The notes beneath the pieces were generated by a model that was not told the DNA's origin, did no database searches, and saw only the letters and a program-made list of their open reading frames with translations. The position numbers and the translations under genes were made by a program. A stretch of 64,000 nt of DNA from Acinetobacter calcoaceticus ANC 3811 (GTDB lineage: Bacteria; Pseudomonadota; Gammaproteobacteria; Pseudomonadales; Moraxellaceae), in assembly GCF_000399665.1 (NCBI RefSeq), contig NZ_KB976986.1:817131-881130 (forward strand), written 5' to 3'. This document shows, piece by piece, positions 50,156 to 59,377 of this stretch (its first letter is position 1; each line of letters begins with the position of its first letter).

Positions 50156-50998
50156 ATGAAAGAGATGAAAATGAAAACATTATTAAGCTTAAGTTTGCTT
50201 GCACTCCCTTTTTTTACAGCACAGGTAAATGCTGAACCTGTTGCTTTAGCTACTCAAACACAACCTGCGACTACAGCAGTTAAAACAATTGTTCCAATTA
50301 CAGCAAAAACCAAAAAACAAGCTTTAGCGCAAGCACAAGTCATTGCAAATACAGCAGATGCTGATTTGGCAGAGTTTCGTATCGATTTACTCAGTTTTGC
50401 GAGTGATACAAAACAAGTGATTGCTTTGGGGCATGAATTGAAAAAGATATTAGGCAATAAACCAATGATTGCCACAATTCGTACCAAAAACGAAGGTGGT
50501 CAGCTTGAAATTAGCGATGTGGATTATGGCAAGACTTATCAGGCCTATTTAAAAAATCCGTTCATGGATTGGTTAGATGTTGAAATGTTCCGTGATCAAA
50601 AAGTAGTTTCAGAAATTGTTCAAAAAGCACATCAAAAGAAAGTGTTGATTGTGATGTCTAATCATGACTTCCAAAAAACGCCAAGCCAAGATGAAATTGA
50701 AAAACGCTTGTTAAAACAAGATCAAATGGGGGCAGATATTCTAAAAATTGCCGTAATGCCAAAATCTAAACAAGACGTTTTCACTTTAATGAACGCAACT
50801 TTAAAAGTAAGCCAGCAAACCACTAAACCATTGTTAACGATGTCGATGGGACAACTTGGTACGATTTCTCGTGTTGCGACTGCCAATATGGGTGGAAGTT
50901 ATAGCTTTGGCATGATTGGTGAGGCTTCTGCACCAGGTCAAATTGATGTGACTAAGCTCAAACAGATTTTAAAAACCGTTCAGCCAACAAACCCATAA
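50156..50998 (+). CDS. quiB: Periplasmic type I 3-dehydroquinate dehydratase
   Basis: QuiB converts 3-dehydroquinate to 3-dehydroshikimate during quinate catabolism. The 280-residue protein has a signal peptide (about residues 5-26, LLSLSLLALPFFTAQVNA), so it is exported, unlike the biosynthetic enzyme. The type I active site is present: Glu73 (AEFRID), His170 (SNHDF) and the Schiff-base Lys197 (DILKIAV). AAAGG lies 5 bases before the chosen ATG; an upstream frame begins in the hairpin. quiC follows after 19 bases. Confidence 0.93.
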   Translation: MKEMKMKTLLSLSLLALPFFTAQVNAEPVALATQTQPATTAVKTIVPITAKTKKQALAQAQVIANTADADLAEFRIDLLSFASDTKQVIALGHELKKILGNKPMIATIRTKNEGGQLEISDVDYGKTYQAYLKNPFMDWLDVEMFRDQKVVSEIVQKAHQKKVLIVMSNHDFQKTPSQDEIEKRLLKQDQMGADILKIAVMPKSKQDVFTLMNATLKVSQQTTKPLLTMSMGQLGTISRVATANMGGSYSFGMIGEASAPGQIDVTKLKQILKTVQPTNP

Positions 50999-51017
50999 AT
51001 CATAAGGATATGATGAA

Positions 51018-52472
51018 ATGAATACATTACGTTTAACTACTCTTGCATTAGGTTTGATGGTTTCAGGAATAACTGCGGCACAAACTTATGTTGTTGACCG
51101 TTATCAAGACGATAGCAATAAAGGCTCTTTACGCTGGGCAATTGAACAAGCCAATGCAAATTCAAGCGAAGCGAGCGAGATCTTGATTCAGGCTGTAGGT
51201 AAAGCACCTTATGCGATTAAATTAAATAGCGCACTTCCTGAAATTAAAGCACCTGTCAAAATTATTGGTACAGAGTGGGATAAAACTGGTGAATACATCG
51301 CAATTGATGGATCAAATTACATTAAAGGCGAAGGTGCAAAAGCTTGTCCTGGTGCAAACCCTGAACAATACGGAACAAATGTCCGTACCATGACTTTACC
51401 GGGATTGGTACTACGTGACGTCAACAATGTCACTTTAAAAGGTCTAGACATTCATCGTTTCTGTATTGGTGTTTTGGTTAACCGTTCAAGCAATAACCTT
51501 ATTCAACATAACCGTATTAGTAATAATTATGGTGGTGCAGGTGTCATGCTTACTGGTGATGATGGGCAAGGTAACCCAACTGCAACAACGACCAATAACA
51601 ACAAAGTTTTAGACAATATCTTCCAAGACAATGGTGATGGTTTAGAACTGACACGTGGCGCTGCGTTTAACTTAATTGCGAATAACCATTTTGTTTCAAC
51701 GAAAGCAAACCCAGAGCCATCACAAGGAATTGAAATTTTGTGGGGTAATGACAATGCCGTAGTCGGTAATAAATTCGAAAACTACTCGGATGGTTTACAG
51801 ATTAACTGGGGCAAGCGTAACTATATCGCCTACAACGAAATGACCAATAACTCGATTGGTTTCAATATGACAGGTGATGGCAACATTCTTGACAGCAATA
51901 GAGTGCATGGTAACCGTATTGGTGTTGCTATTCGTTCGGAAAAAGATGCAAATGCAAAAATTACATTGACTAAAAACCTGATTTGGGACAATGGTAAAGA
52001 TATTAAACGCTGTGAAGCAGGTGGTTCATGTGTACCAAATCAGCGTTTAGGTGCGATTGTATTTGGTGTACCTGCACTTGAACACGAGGGTTTTGTCGGT
52101 TCTCGTGGTGGTGGCGTAGTTGTTGATCCATCTAAGCAACAAAAAACATGTACTCAGCCAAATCAACAAAACTGTAATGCTCAGCCGAATCAGGGCATTA
52201 AAGCACCTAAGTTAACTGCTAATAAAGGTTCAGTTGCTGTAGAAATTAATGGTTTACCAAACCAACGCTATCAAGTTGAGTTCTTTGGAAATCAAAATGC
52301 AGCATCAAAAGAAGCTGAGCAATATCTAGGAGCGGTTACCGTTGCTACAGATGTCGAAGGCAATGCAAAAGCGAATTGGAAGCCAACTCTCAAAGTTGCT
52401 TCAATTACAGCGAATGTAACTGATCGTTTTGGAGCGACGTCTGAACTTAGTTCGGCCGTACAAACTAAATAA
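51018..52472 (+). CDS. quiC: 3-dehydroshikimate dehydratase
   Basis: QuiC makes protocatechuate from dehydroshikimate and so links quinate use to the pca pathway. The 484-residue protein has a signal peptide (residues 1-21, LGLMVSGITAAQ) and a right-handed beta-helix made of many Asn-rich turns (NNVTLKGLDIHRFCIGVLVNRSSNN, NRIGVAIRSEKD), residues about 90-330, then a C-terminal beta domain. This beta-helix form matches the periplasmic A. baylyi QuiC and differs from the sugar-isomerase-like AsbF enzymes. Confidence 0.9.
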   Translation: MNTLRLTTLALGLMVSGITAAQTYVVDRYQDDSNKGSLRWAIEQANANSSEASEILIQAVGKAPYAIKLNSALPEIKAPVKIIGTEWDKTGEYIAIDGSNYIKGEGAKACPGANPEQYGTNVRTMTLPGLVLRDVNNVTLKGLDIHRFCIGVLVNRSSNNLIQHNRISNNYGGAGVMLTGDDGQGNPTATTTNNNKVLDNIFQDNGDGLELTRGAAFNLIANNHFVSTKANPEPSQGIEILWGNDNAVVGNKFENYSDGLQINWGKRNYIAYNEMTNNSIGFNMTGDGNILDSNRVHGNRIGVAIRSEKDANAKITLTKNLIWDNGKDIKRCEAGGSCVPNQRLGAIVFGVPALEHEGFVGSRGGGVVVDPSKQQKTCTQPNQQNCNAQPNQGIKAPKLTANKGSVAVEINGLPNQRYQVEFFGNQNAASKEAEQYLGAVTVATDVEGNAKANWKPTLKVASITANVTDRFGATSELSSAVQTK

Positions 52473-52486
52473 TAACAATAAGGGAA

Positions 52487-52505
52487 GCGCCTCAAACCGA
52501 GGCGC
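52487..52505 (+). other. Intercistronic hairpin between quiC and quiX
   Basis: GCGCCTC pairs with GAGGCGC around AAACC. No T tract is present; it may protect the upstream message. Confidence 0.5.
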
Positions 52506-52541
52506 AGCATAGAAATATAGAAATGATAAAAGGGACTTGAA

Positions 52542-53861
52542 ATGCCAAATATAATGAAACTGAGTGTGTTAACAATCGCTGTATTAGGCAGTCAACTTGC
52601 GCTTGCTAATGAGCCTTGGTCACAAGATCGTCAATGGTTGCTAGGCGACTGGAATGGTGAACGCCAGCAGCTAGAACAACAGGGCTATAAATTTACAGCT
52701 TCTATTATGAGCCAAAGTGCCACAAATTTAGATGGTGGTTACAACGACAGCAATACTTTTGAAAATGCCGCTCAGCTTTCCTTAGGTGCAAACTTCGATT
52801 TAGAAAAGATTGCTGGGTGGAAAGATACAACAGCCAGTTTAGTCGTGACTAAACGTGACGGAAATGCGCTTACTTTGGAGCGTATTAAAGACCCGCGTTC
52901 TAGCCAATTAGGTAATGCTCAAGAGATTTATGGCCGCGGTAAAATCTGGCGTCTGTCTCAAGCATGGGTAAAGAAAGGCTTTGTTGATAATACCGTACAG
53001 GTCAAAGTTGGCCGTATGGGCATGTCAGAAGACTTTAATGGTTCTCAATGTGAGTTTCAGAACTTATTGCTTTGCGGTGGGCAGCTAGGAAAATCAATTG
53101 GTTCAATATGGTACAACTCACCAGTCGGTGTTTGGGCAGCAAACGTTAAATATCAGTTTGCGCCTGAGTGGACTTTGGGTGTCGGTGTTTATGAAGTAAA
53201 TCCAGACAACATTAAAACCGAATCAAATAGTGATGGTTTTAATCTGGATATGAACAACGTAAAGGGCGCAACCATACCAGTTGAGCTCGCATGGAAACCA
53301 AAACTTGCTGCTTTTAATGGTTTACCGGGTGAATATAGAGTAGGTGCGCTGTACTCAACTGCAGAAGCGAATGATATTAAAACCGCGGGTAAGGTTCATG
53401 ACGGAAAACAAAGTTTCTGGGTTAATGCTCAGCAACAACTTACCCATAAAGGTGAAGATCCGAAACGCGGTTTATATGTAAGTTTGAACGGTGTTGTAAA
53501 TGATAAAGCAACGACTTTTGTTCAAAGTACACAACAAATCGCTCTTTGGTATAAAGGGCCATTTGATAGCCGTCCAAATGATTCGATTGGTTTTGGTATT
53601 GCCAATTATGTGGTCAATGATCGTGCTAAAGATAAGCAGATCGCGACGAACGAAAGTCGTGGATATTATAGCTATGATGCGATTGCATCTGACTATATTC
53701 CAATCCAAGACGATGAACTAAATGTTGAGTTGAATTATACCTATCAATGGTCTCCGGCCGTTATGTTACGTCCAAACATTCAATATATCCATCAACCTGC
53801 TGGTGTAAAAGCAATCGATGATGCTTGGGTGGCGGGCTTAAGCGTGAAAGTCAATTTTTAA
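52542..53861 (+). CDS. quiX: Carbohydrate-selective (OprB-like) porin QuiX
   Basis: QuiX is the outer-membrane porin of the quinate cluster. The 439-residue protein has a signal peptide (residues 1-22, ending ALANEPW) and a barrel of about 16 strands, ending VAGLSVKVNF with a terminal Phe. The WLLGDWNGERQQLEQQGYKF opening is typical of the OprB family. Its role is presumably entry of quinate or shikimate into the periplasm. GGGA is 8 bases before the ATG. Confidence 0.88.
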   Translation: MPNIMKLSVLTIAVLGSQLALANEPWSQDRQWLLGDWNGERQQLEQQGYKFTASIMSQSATNLDGGYNDSNTFENAAQLSLGANFDLEKIAGWKDTTASLVVTKRDGNALTLERIKDPRSSQLGNAQEIYGRGKIWRLSQAWVKKGFVDNTVQVKVGRMGMSEDFNGSQCEFQNLLLCGGQLGKSIGSIWYNSPVGVWAANVKYQFAPEWTLGVGVYEVNPDNIKTESNSDGFNLDMNNVKGATIPVELAWKPKLAAFNGLPGEYRVGALYSTAEANDIKTAGKVHDGKQSFWVNAQQQLTHKGEDPKRGLYVSLNGVVNDKATTFVQSTQQIALWYKGPFDSRPNDSIGFGIANYVVNDRAKDKQIATNESRGYYSYDAIASDYIPIQDDELNVELNYTYQWSPAVMLRPNIQYIHQPAGVKAIDDAWVAGLSVKVNF

Positions 53862-53942
53862 CAATGTTGATGGCTGGTTAGACATAGTTTAACTGGCCCA
53901 AATGCTTGAACTATTGTGTTCAGTATATGTGGAGTAGGATCT

Positions 53943-56372
53943 ATGTCTGAGTCAGATTCTAAGTTTCATATCTTATTCAAAATATGGTGTTTTCTATTAG
54001 GCCTAGTTTTATTGGCTACTGGTGTTTTTTACATCGTAGGCGGTGGCAAGCTAGTTTCATTAGGTGGATCTTGGTATTTCCTAGTCGCAGGACTGTTGAT
54101 CACCATTTCTGCATTTAGTATTTTTCGTAAAAAGGCACTTGGTGTCTGGATTTTTGCGGCTGTTTTTGTTGGCACCGTAATTTGGTCATTTGTTGATGCA
54201 GGCTGGGAATTTTGGCCGTTATTTTCGCGGTTAATGTTTCCTGCTGGTCTTTTTGCCGCATTGTTATTTACCTTGCCTTCAATTCGACGTTACCAATTTC
54301 AAAGTAGCTTGGCATCTTCATCCTATGCAGTGGGTGGATTAGTTGTAGTCGGTATGTTGATTGCGTTCTATCAAATGTTCCAACCGCATCCAACAGTAGC
54401 AAGTTCAGGTGAAAAGCTACCCTTAGTACCAGTTGACCCTGCTAAAAAACAGGTGAATTGGGAAAATTATGGAAATGATGCAGGTGGTAGTCGCTTTGTT
54501 GCTCTCGATCAAATTAACCGAGATAACGTTCATAAACTAAAAGAAGCTTGGCGTTTTAGAACAGGTGATTTTACAACGGGTAGTGGTAATGGTGCTGAAG
54601 ACCAAATGACCCCGCTACAAGTTGGAAATAAAGTTTTTTTATGTACGCCACATAACAACATTTTTGCGATAGATGCTGACTCGGGTAAACAACTCTGGAA
54701 AGCTGAAGTGAACTCTAAAGCCGATGCTTGGGAGCGTTGCCGTGGGGTCGCATACTTTGATTCGACTAAACCACTTGTACAACCAACTTTGGCTGGTGCA
54801 AATGCAGTAACCACAGTTGCAGCAAATACGGCTTGTCCGCGCCGTTTATATACAAATACACCTGATGGTCGTTTAATTGCAGTCAATGCGGATAACGGTC
54901 AGCGCTGTGCTGATTTTGGTGTAAATGGAACAGTTGATCTGTTAGAAGGTATGGGAGCTGGAACCAAAGCTCCGCGTTTTGAAGTAACTTCTGCACCGAC
55001 TATTGCTGGAACAACCATTGTAGTGGGTAGCCGTATTGCCGATAACGTAGCAGCAGATATGCCGGGTGGTGTTATCCGTGGTTACGACGTCATTACTGGT
55101 AAACTTCGCTGGGCATTTGACGCACGTAATCCAGATCCTAACTATGTTCTAAAACCGGGTGAAACTTATAAACGTAGTTCGGCAAACTCTTGGGCTGCAA
55201 TGTCATATGACCCGCAAATGAATACGGTGTTCTTACCTATGGGTAGCTCATCTGTCGACATTTGGGGGGGTAACCGTAATCCGTTAGATCATAAATACAA
55301 TACTTCTGTTTTGGCACTTGATGCGACAACAGGTAAAGAAAAGTGGGTATATCAAACTGTTCATAACGATTTATGGGACTTCGACTTACCAATGCAACCA
55401 AGTCTAGTCGACTTCCCATTAAAAGATGGTACGACTAAACCTGCTGTTGTGATTGGAACCAAATCAGGTCAATTCTTTGTGCTTGACCGTGTAACTGGTA
55501 AACCACTGACTAAAGTGATTGAACAGCCAGTTAAGCCTGCCAATATTCCGGGTGAGCAATACAGTGCAACTCAACCACGTTCAGTTGAAATGCCTCAAAT
55601 TGGTAATCAGACTTTAACTGAATCAGATATGTGGGGTGCAACGCCGTTTGATCAGCTCATGTGCCGTATTAACTTCAAGTCAATGCGTTACGAAGGTCTA
55701 TTTACTGCACCGGGTACTGACGTTTCATTAAGCTTCCCAGGTTCTTTGGGTGGCATGAACTGGGGTAGTATTGCTTTTGATCCGACTCATCGTTATATGT
55801 TCGTGAACGATATGCGCCTTGGCTTATGGGTTCAACTCATGGAACAGACTCCTGAAGATCTTAAGATTCAGGCCAGTGGCGGAGAAAAAGTAAATACGGG
55901 TATGGGTGCTGTACCAATGAAAGGTACACCATATAAAGTGAATAAAAACCGCTTTATGTCTGCCTTAAGTATTCCTTGTCAGAAACCACCATTTGGTACC
56001 ATGACTGCAATTGACATGAAAACTCGTCAAGTCGCATGGCAAGTCCCACTGGGTACGGTTGAAGACACAGGACCTATGGGTATCAAAATGGGCTTAAAAG
56101 CACCAATCGGTATGCCAACAATTGGTGGACCAATGGCAACACAAGGCGGTTTGGTTTTCTTTGCAGCAACACAAGATTACTACTTACGTGCATTTGATTC
56201 ATCTACAGGTAAAGAACTGTGGAAATCACGCATGCCAGTAGGTAGCCAAGGAACTCCAATAAGCTATGTTTCACCAAAAACAGGTAAGCAATACGTAGTT
56301 GTTACGGCAGGCGGAGCTCGCCAGTCACCTGATCATGGTGATTATGTAGTCGCTTATAGCTTAGAAAAATAA
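53943..56372 (+). CDS. quiA: PQQ-dependent quinate/shikimate dehydrogenase
   Basis: QuiA oxidises quinate and shikimate at the periplasmic face, feeding electrons to ubiquinone. The 809-residue protein has five N-terminal membrane helices (within the first 130 residues), then the PQQ beta-propeller with the WENYGNDAGGSRFVALDQIN start, repeated tryptophan-docking motifs (DADSGKQLWKAEV, DATTGKEKWVYQT, DSSTGKELWKSR), and the catalytic Asp region YDPQMNTVFLPMG. AGGA is 4 bases before the ATG; the earlier frame is not supported. Length agrees with A. baylyi QuiA. A terminator follows. Confidence 0.95.
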   Translation: MSESDSKFHILFKIWCFLLGLVLLATGVFYIVGGGKLVSLGGSWYFLVAGLLITISAFSIFRKKALGVWIFAAVFVGTVIWSFVDAGWEFWPLFSRLMFPAGLFAALLFTLPSIRRYQFQSSLASSSYAVGGLVVVGMLIAFYQMFQPHPTVASSGEKLPLVPVDPAKKQVNWENYGNDAGGSRFVALDQINRDNVHKLKEAWRFRTGDFTTGSGNGAEDQMTPLQVGNKVFLCTPHNNIFAIDADSGKQLWKAEVNSKADAWERCRGVAYFDSTKPLVQPTLAGANAVTTVAANTACPRRLYTNTPDGRLIAVNADNGQRCADFGVNGTVDLLEGMGAGTKAPRFEVTSAPTIAGTTIVVGSRIADNVAADMPGGVIRGYDVITGKLRWAFDARNPDPNYVLKPGETYKRSSANSWAAMSYDPQMNTVFLPMGSSSVDIWGGNRNPLDHKYNTSVLALDATTGKEKWVYQTVHNDLWDFDLPMQPSLVDFPLKDGTTKPAVVIGTKSGQFFVLDRVTGKPLTKVIEQPVKPANIPGEQYSATQPRSVEMPQIGNQTLTESDMWGATPFDQLMCRINFKSMRYEGLFTAPGTDVSLSFPGSLGGMNWGSIAFDPTHRYMFVNDMRLGLWVQLMEQTPEDLKIQASGGEKVNTGMGAVPMKGTPYKVNKNRFMSALSIPCQKPPFGTMTAIDMKTRQVAWQVPLGTVEDTGPMGIKMGLKAPIGMPTIGGPMATQGGLVFFAATQDYYLRAFDSSTGKELWKSRMPVGSQGTPISYVSPKTGKQYVVVTAGGARQSPDHGDYVVAYSLEK

Positions 56373-56378
56373 TTAAAT

Positions 56379-56409
56379 AAGGCAAAAGGGAGCAATTCTC
56401 TTTTGCCTT
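56379..56409 (+). terminator. Terminator at the end of the pca-qui cluster
   Basis: AAGGCAAAAG pairs with CTTTTGCCTT, extended by weaker pairs, around CAAT. It lies 6 bases after the quiA stop. Confidence 0.8.
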
Positions 56410-56752
56410 TAACTTTAATATTTTTTTTGTATTAAAGTCTGATAGTAAATTCTATTATTTTAACTAGATAGCTTTACCAAATAGTAAAAAAGTGCTTTAA
56501 CTTATTGCAAAACCTAAAATATTCCTAAGATTGATAACACTTGAACACTAGATGTAGTCGAACGATTAGACATTTTTCACAATGTTTTACCTATAAATAA
56601 AACCTATTTGTTTATTAAGTTTTGTTTAACTTAAAGTTGTGAATTTTAATTAGAAATAAACATTATCGTCTTTTTCATCCTTAAAAGTCGGATTTTTTTG
56701 CTGCAAAAACAAGCGTAAATATATATTTATATTATATTTATATAATTTATAG

Positions 56753-56861
56753 CATTACGTTAGAATGGTCATCGCAGGTTATTACTACCCAGTAATAATT
56801 TGTATTTCAGGAATTTAAGCTTTTATTGGCTTAAGGCTCATCGCAAGATGGGCCTTTTTTT
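56753..56861 (+). ncRNA. Candidate small RNA
   Basis: The 640-base gap after quiA contains a free-standing terminator (56834-56861: AGGCTCATC and GATGGGCCT with loop GCAA and seven T residues) that belongs to no gene; the quiA terminator lies 425 bases earlier. Before it is a hairpin TTATTACT-ACCC-AGTAATAA (56779-56798). TATAAT at 56741 or TAGAAT at 56761 could drive transcription, giving an RNA of about 90-110 bases. The 5' end is a guess. No coding frame fits. I cannot name the family. Confidence 0.45.
56834..56861 (+). terminator. Free-standing terminator after quiA
   Basis: Nine base pairs (one G-T) with a GCAA tetraloop and T7. No gene ends here. Confidence 0.88.
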
Positions 56862-56895
56862 ATGCGCTTTAGATCATAATATTTAATTACTGTAA

Positions 56896-56909
56896 AAATA
56901 GCCTAAGCA
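56896..56909 (+). repeat. Intergenic motif AAATAGCCTAAG(C/T)A, copy 3
   Basis: The sequence reads AAATAGCCTAAGCA, between the free-standing terminator and the DUF6438 gene. Confidence 0.6.
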
Positions 56910-57013
56910 TTAAGACGTATGAATTAATGAAAACAATCACAAAAAATAGTCTTTAATGACAAGAAGTGTATGATTTGATAAATTAAAGCCACTTGATAAT
57001 AATAGGTGATACG

Positions 57014-57481
57014 ATGAGATCTTTGGTTCTTGCAACTTTATCTGGTTTAGCTTTGATGGGTTGTGCATCTGTTCAGCAAGCGCCGAATACACAAGAAACT
57101 ATTCGTTATGCTTCTAGTCCATGCTTTGGCGCATGCCCAATCTATTCTGTAGAAGTAACACCTACGGGTTTAATTCGTTTTGAAGGCAAGCAATACACTA
57201 AAGCTATCGGTGTTAAAGAAATTCAAGGTAGCGTAAAAGATTATAAAAAACTTGCAGATGATCTAAAAGCTTATCGTCCTGAAACAGGTACACAATCTAA
57301 AACTGCGGGTTGTCAGCAAACGGCAACTGATATGTCTAGCTATTACATTTCATGGATTCAACCAAATGGTACAGAAACGAAATTAAGCCATTACACAGGT
57401 TGTATGTCTCCTGCAAATAATAGATTGAATAAAGTCATGGAAAAACTGCCTGAACAATTAGGCATTAAAGATCTAATTTAA
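57014..57481 (+). CDS. DUF6438 lipoprotein
   Basis: A 155-residue lipoprotein with lipobox LMGC (Cys about 17). The mature part starts with the DUF6438 signature IRYASSPCFGACPIYSVEVTPTGLIRFEGKQY, which has a CFGxCPxY motif, and has further Cys residues (GCQQTATD, GCMSPANN) that may pair. Function unknown. AGGTGA precedes the ATG; the frame starting at 56993 is less likely. A terminator follows. Confidence 0.8.
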   Translation: MRSLVLATLSGLALMGCASVQQAPNTQETIRYASSPCFGACPIYSVEVTPTGLIRFEGKQYTKAIGVKEIQGSVKDYKKLADDLKAYRPETGTQSKTAGCQQTATDMSSYYISWIQPNGTETKLSHYTGCMSPANNRLNKVMEKLPEQLGIKDLI

Positions 57482-57485
57482 TGAC

Positions 57486-57512
57486 AAAAGCCCCAAAACC
57501 TTGGGGCTTTTT
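57486..57512 (+). terminator. Terminator of the DUF6438 gene
   Basis: AAAAGCCCCAA pairs with TTGGGGCTTTT around AACC, directly after the stop codon. Confidence 0.92.
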
Positions 57513-57616
57513 CTTGTTAAGAAGAATTATAAACTCAAAAGTTTTATATTAAGTATTACTAAAAGAATCAGCGTATAATACAGATTATAAAAACATATAT
57601 TGTTAAGAGTGGTGAT

Positions 57617-58030
57617 ATGTCAAATATTGTCTATGCCTTTTTTGGTGGTTTATTACTCGGCATCGCAACAGTTGGATATTTATATATAAATGGTCGCATC
57701 GCTGGAATTAGTGGATTGCTTGCTCAAATCATTAATCCAACCAAAGAGACTTTTAAAAGTTCTGCATTCTGGTTTATTGCAGGACTCGTGATTACGCCTT
57801 TCATTTATGGCTATTTTTATCAGCCTGAAATTGAAATTAAAGCCAATACATTTGCACTTGTTTTAGCTGGTGTACTTGTTGGCTTTGGAACACGGCTAGG
57901 CTCTGGATGTACAAGCGGCCATGGCATTTGTGGTATGAGCAGGCTATCAAAACGCTCAATGATAGCGACAGCAGTTTTTATGTTTGCTGGCATGTTAACC
58001 GTTTATATCATTCGTCATGTGTTGGGGTAA
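57617..58030 (+). CDS. YeeE/YedE family transporter (first half)
   Basis: A 137-residue membrane protein with four helices of the sulfur transport family (YeeE/YedE). The conserved motif [26 protein letters not shown] contains the Cys residues that relay thiosulfate or related sulfur species in the full-length protein. Together with the next gene it makes a split transporter. Start ATG follows GTGGTGAT without a good ribosome site. Confidence 0.88.
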   Translation: MSNIVYAFFGGLLLGIATVGYLYINGRIAGISGLLAQIINPTKETFKSSAFWFIAGLVITPFIYGYFYQPEIEIKANTFALVLAGVLVGFGTRLGSGCTSGHGICGMSRLSKRSMIATAVFMFAGMLTVYIIRHVLG

Positions 58031-58034
58031 TCCT

Positions 58035-58448
58035 ATGAAAAACATTTTTGCTTTTATATTTGGTAGTTTGTTTTCATTAGGCTTAATGATTTCGGGTATG
58101 TCTAATCCTGAAAAGGTATTAGGTTTTTTAGATATCTTTGGGCAGTGGGATATCAGCTTAATGTTTGTGATGTTAGGCGCGATTGCTATGGCATTTATTC
58201 CATTTCAAAAGGCTATAAAAAGTCCTAAAACGCTTTTTAATGAGAAAATTCAATTACCAATGAATACACAGATTGACCAAAGATTAATTGTTGGTGCTTT
58301 TATTTTCGGTATAGGCTGGGGAATAGCAGGGATATGTCCAGCGCCCGCTTTAACACTGATTGGATTAGGACATTTTGAAGCGCTCTATTTTATTGTGGCA
58401 ATGTTATTAGGAATGTTTATTTACAGAGTCTTAAATAAAGGAAATTAA
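58035..58448 (+). CDS. YeeE/YedE family transporter (second half, DUF6691 type)
   Basis: A 137-residue four-helix membrane protein, partner of the previous gene, which ends 4 bases upstream. FGSLFSLGLMISGMSNPEKVLGFLDIFGQWD and IFGIGWGIAGICPAPALTLIGLG (with Cys) are the family motifs. I start at the ATG after the upstream stop; an in-frame ATG overlaps that gene by 14 bases. The metallo-hydrolase gene follows after 4 bases. Confidence 0.88.
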   Translation: MKNIFAFIFGSLFSLGLMISGMSNPEKVLGFLDIFGQWDISLMFVMLGAIAMAFIPFQKAIKSPKTLFNEKIQLPMNTQIDQRLIVGAFIFGIGWGIAGICPAPALTLIGLGHFEALYFIVAMLLGMFIYRVLNKGN

Positions 58449-58452
58449 ATCA

Positions 58453-59319
58453 ATGCAACAACCTCTAGTAAAAGATTTTTTTGATGAAAACACCAATACT
58501 TTTAGCTATGTTGTTACGGATTTAGCGACTCATCAATGCGCTATTATTGATAGTGTGCTTGACTACGACGCAGCTTCAGCAATTACAAAAACAACCAATG
58601 CTGATCTGATTGTCGATTATGTCTTGGCTCAAAACTTTAAAGTACAATGGATTTTAGAAACCCACGTCCACGCTGACCATATGACTGCTGCCCAATATTT
58701 AAAATCTAAATTGGGCGGTGACATTGCAATTAGTCAAAAGATTTCAATCGTACAAGAAACATTTTCAGCTATTTATAATTTTGATTTTAAGAAATTTAAT
58801 GAAAATCAACCTTTTGATTATTTATTTGAAGATCATGAACATTTCAAAATAGGGGATATAGAAGCCTATAACATTCCTACACCAGGGCATACACCCGCTT
58901 GCTTGAGCTATGTGATTGCCGATGCTGTTTTTGTAGGTGATACTTTATTTATGCCCGATTATGGCTCAGCGAGATGCGATTTTCCTAAAGGAAGTGCGGC
59001 TGCACTTTATGATTCGGTACAAAAGCTTTATACACTTCCTGACAACATACGCATGTTTTTATGCCATGACTATAAGCCCGAAGGTCGTGATGAATATATC
59101 TGTCAAACAGATATTAGAACCCAAAAGCAAAGCAATATTCATTTAAATCGACGCGTTTCCAAAGAATCATTCATAAAAATGCGCCAAGAACGAGATGCAA
59201 CTTTGGCAATGCCAAAATTAATTCTGCCTTCAATTCAAATTAATATGAACGGTGGAAACTTTCCGGAACCAGAATCAAACGGCATTCGTTATTTGAAAAT
59301 TCCTTTCAACTACTTCTAG
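58453..59319 (+). CDS. MBL-fold persulfide dioxygenase-like protein
   Basis: A 288-residue metallo-beta-lactamase-fold protein. The metal motif is H71-x-H73-x-D75-H76 (THVHADHMTAAQYL), with PTPGHTPACLSYVI (third His), ADAVFVGDTLFMPDYGSARCDF (Asp) and LCHDY (last His). The long gap between helices, RCDFP motif and gene context (YeeE pair) match the Blh/ETHE1-like persulfide dioxygenases of sulfide oxidation. The gene cluster lacks the usual ArsR-type regulator. The substrate is inferred from family and context. Confidence 0.86.
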   Translation: MQQPLVKDFFDENTNTFSYVVTDLATHQCAIIDSVLDYDAASAITKTTNADLIVDYVLAQNFKVQWILETHVHADHMTAAQYLKSKLGGDIAISQKISIVQETFSAIYNFDFKKFNENQPFDYLFEDHEHFKIGDIEAYNIPTPGHTPACLSYVIADAVFVGDTLFMPDYGSARCDFPKGSAAALYDSVQKLYTLPDNIRMFLCHDYKPEGRDEYICQTDIRTQKQSNIHLNRRVSKESFIKMRQERDATLAMPKLILPSIQINMNGGNFPEPESNGIRYLKIPFNYF

Positions 59320-59333
59320 AAATAGCCTAAGCA
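59320..59333 (+). repeat. Intergenic motif AAATAGCCTAAG(C/T)A, copy 4
   Basis: Starts directly after the stop codon of the MBL-fold gene. Copy 5 lies exactly 40 bases downstream. Confidence 0.6.
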
Positions 59334-59359
59334 TTTATGTTGGATCGTTTTTATTCTTT

Positions 59360-59373
59360 AAATAGCCTAAGCA
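59360..59373 (+). repeat. Intergenic motif AAATAGCCTAAG(C/T)A, copy 5
   Basis: Four bases before the end of the convergent IclR gene. No separate terminator is visible in this 58-base gap. Confidence 0.6.
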
Positions 59374-59377
59374 AGAT

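Noticed and set aside
56753..56861. Identification of the small RNA as a named Acinetobacter RNA
   Set aside because: I cannot match the sequence to any named family from memory, so only a candidate is reported.
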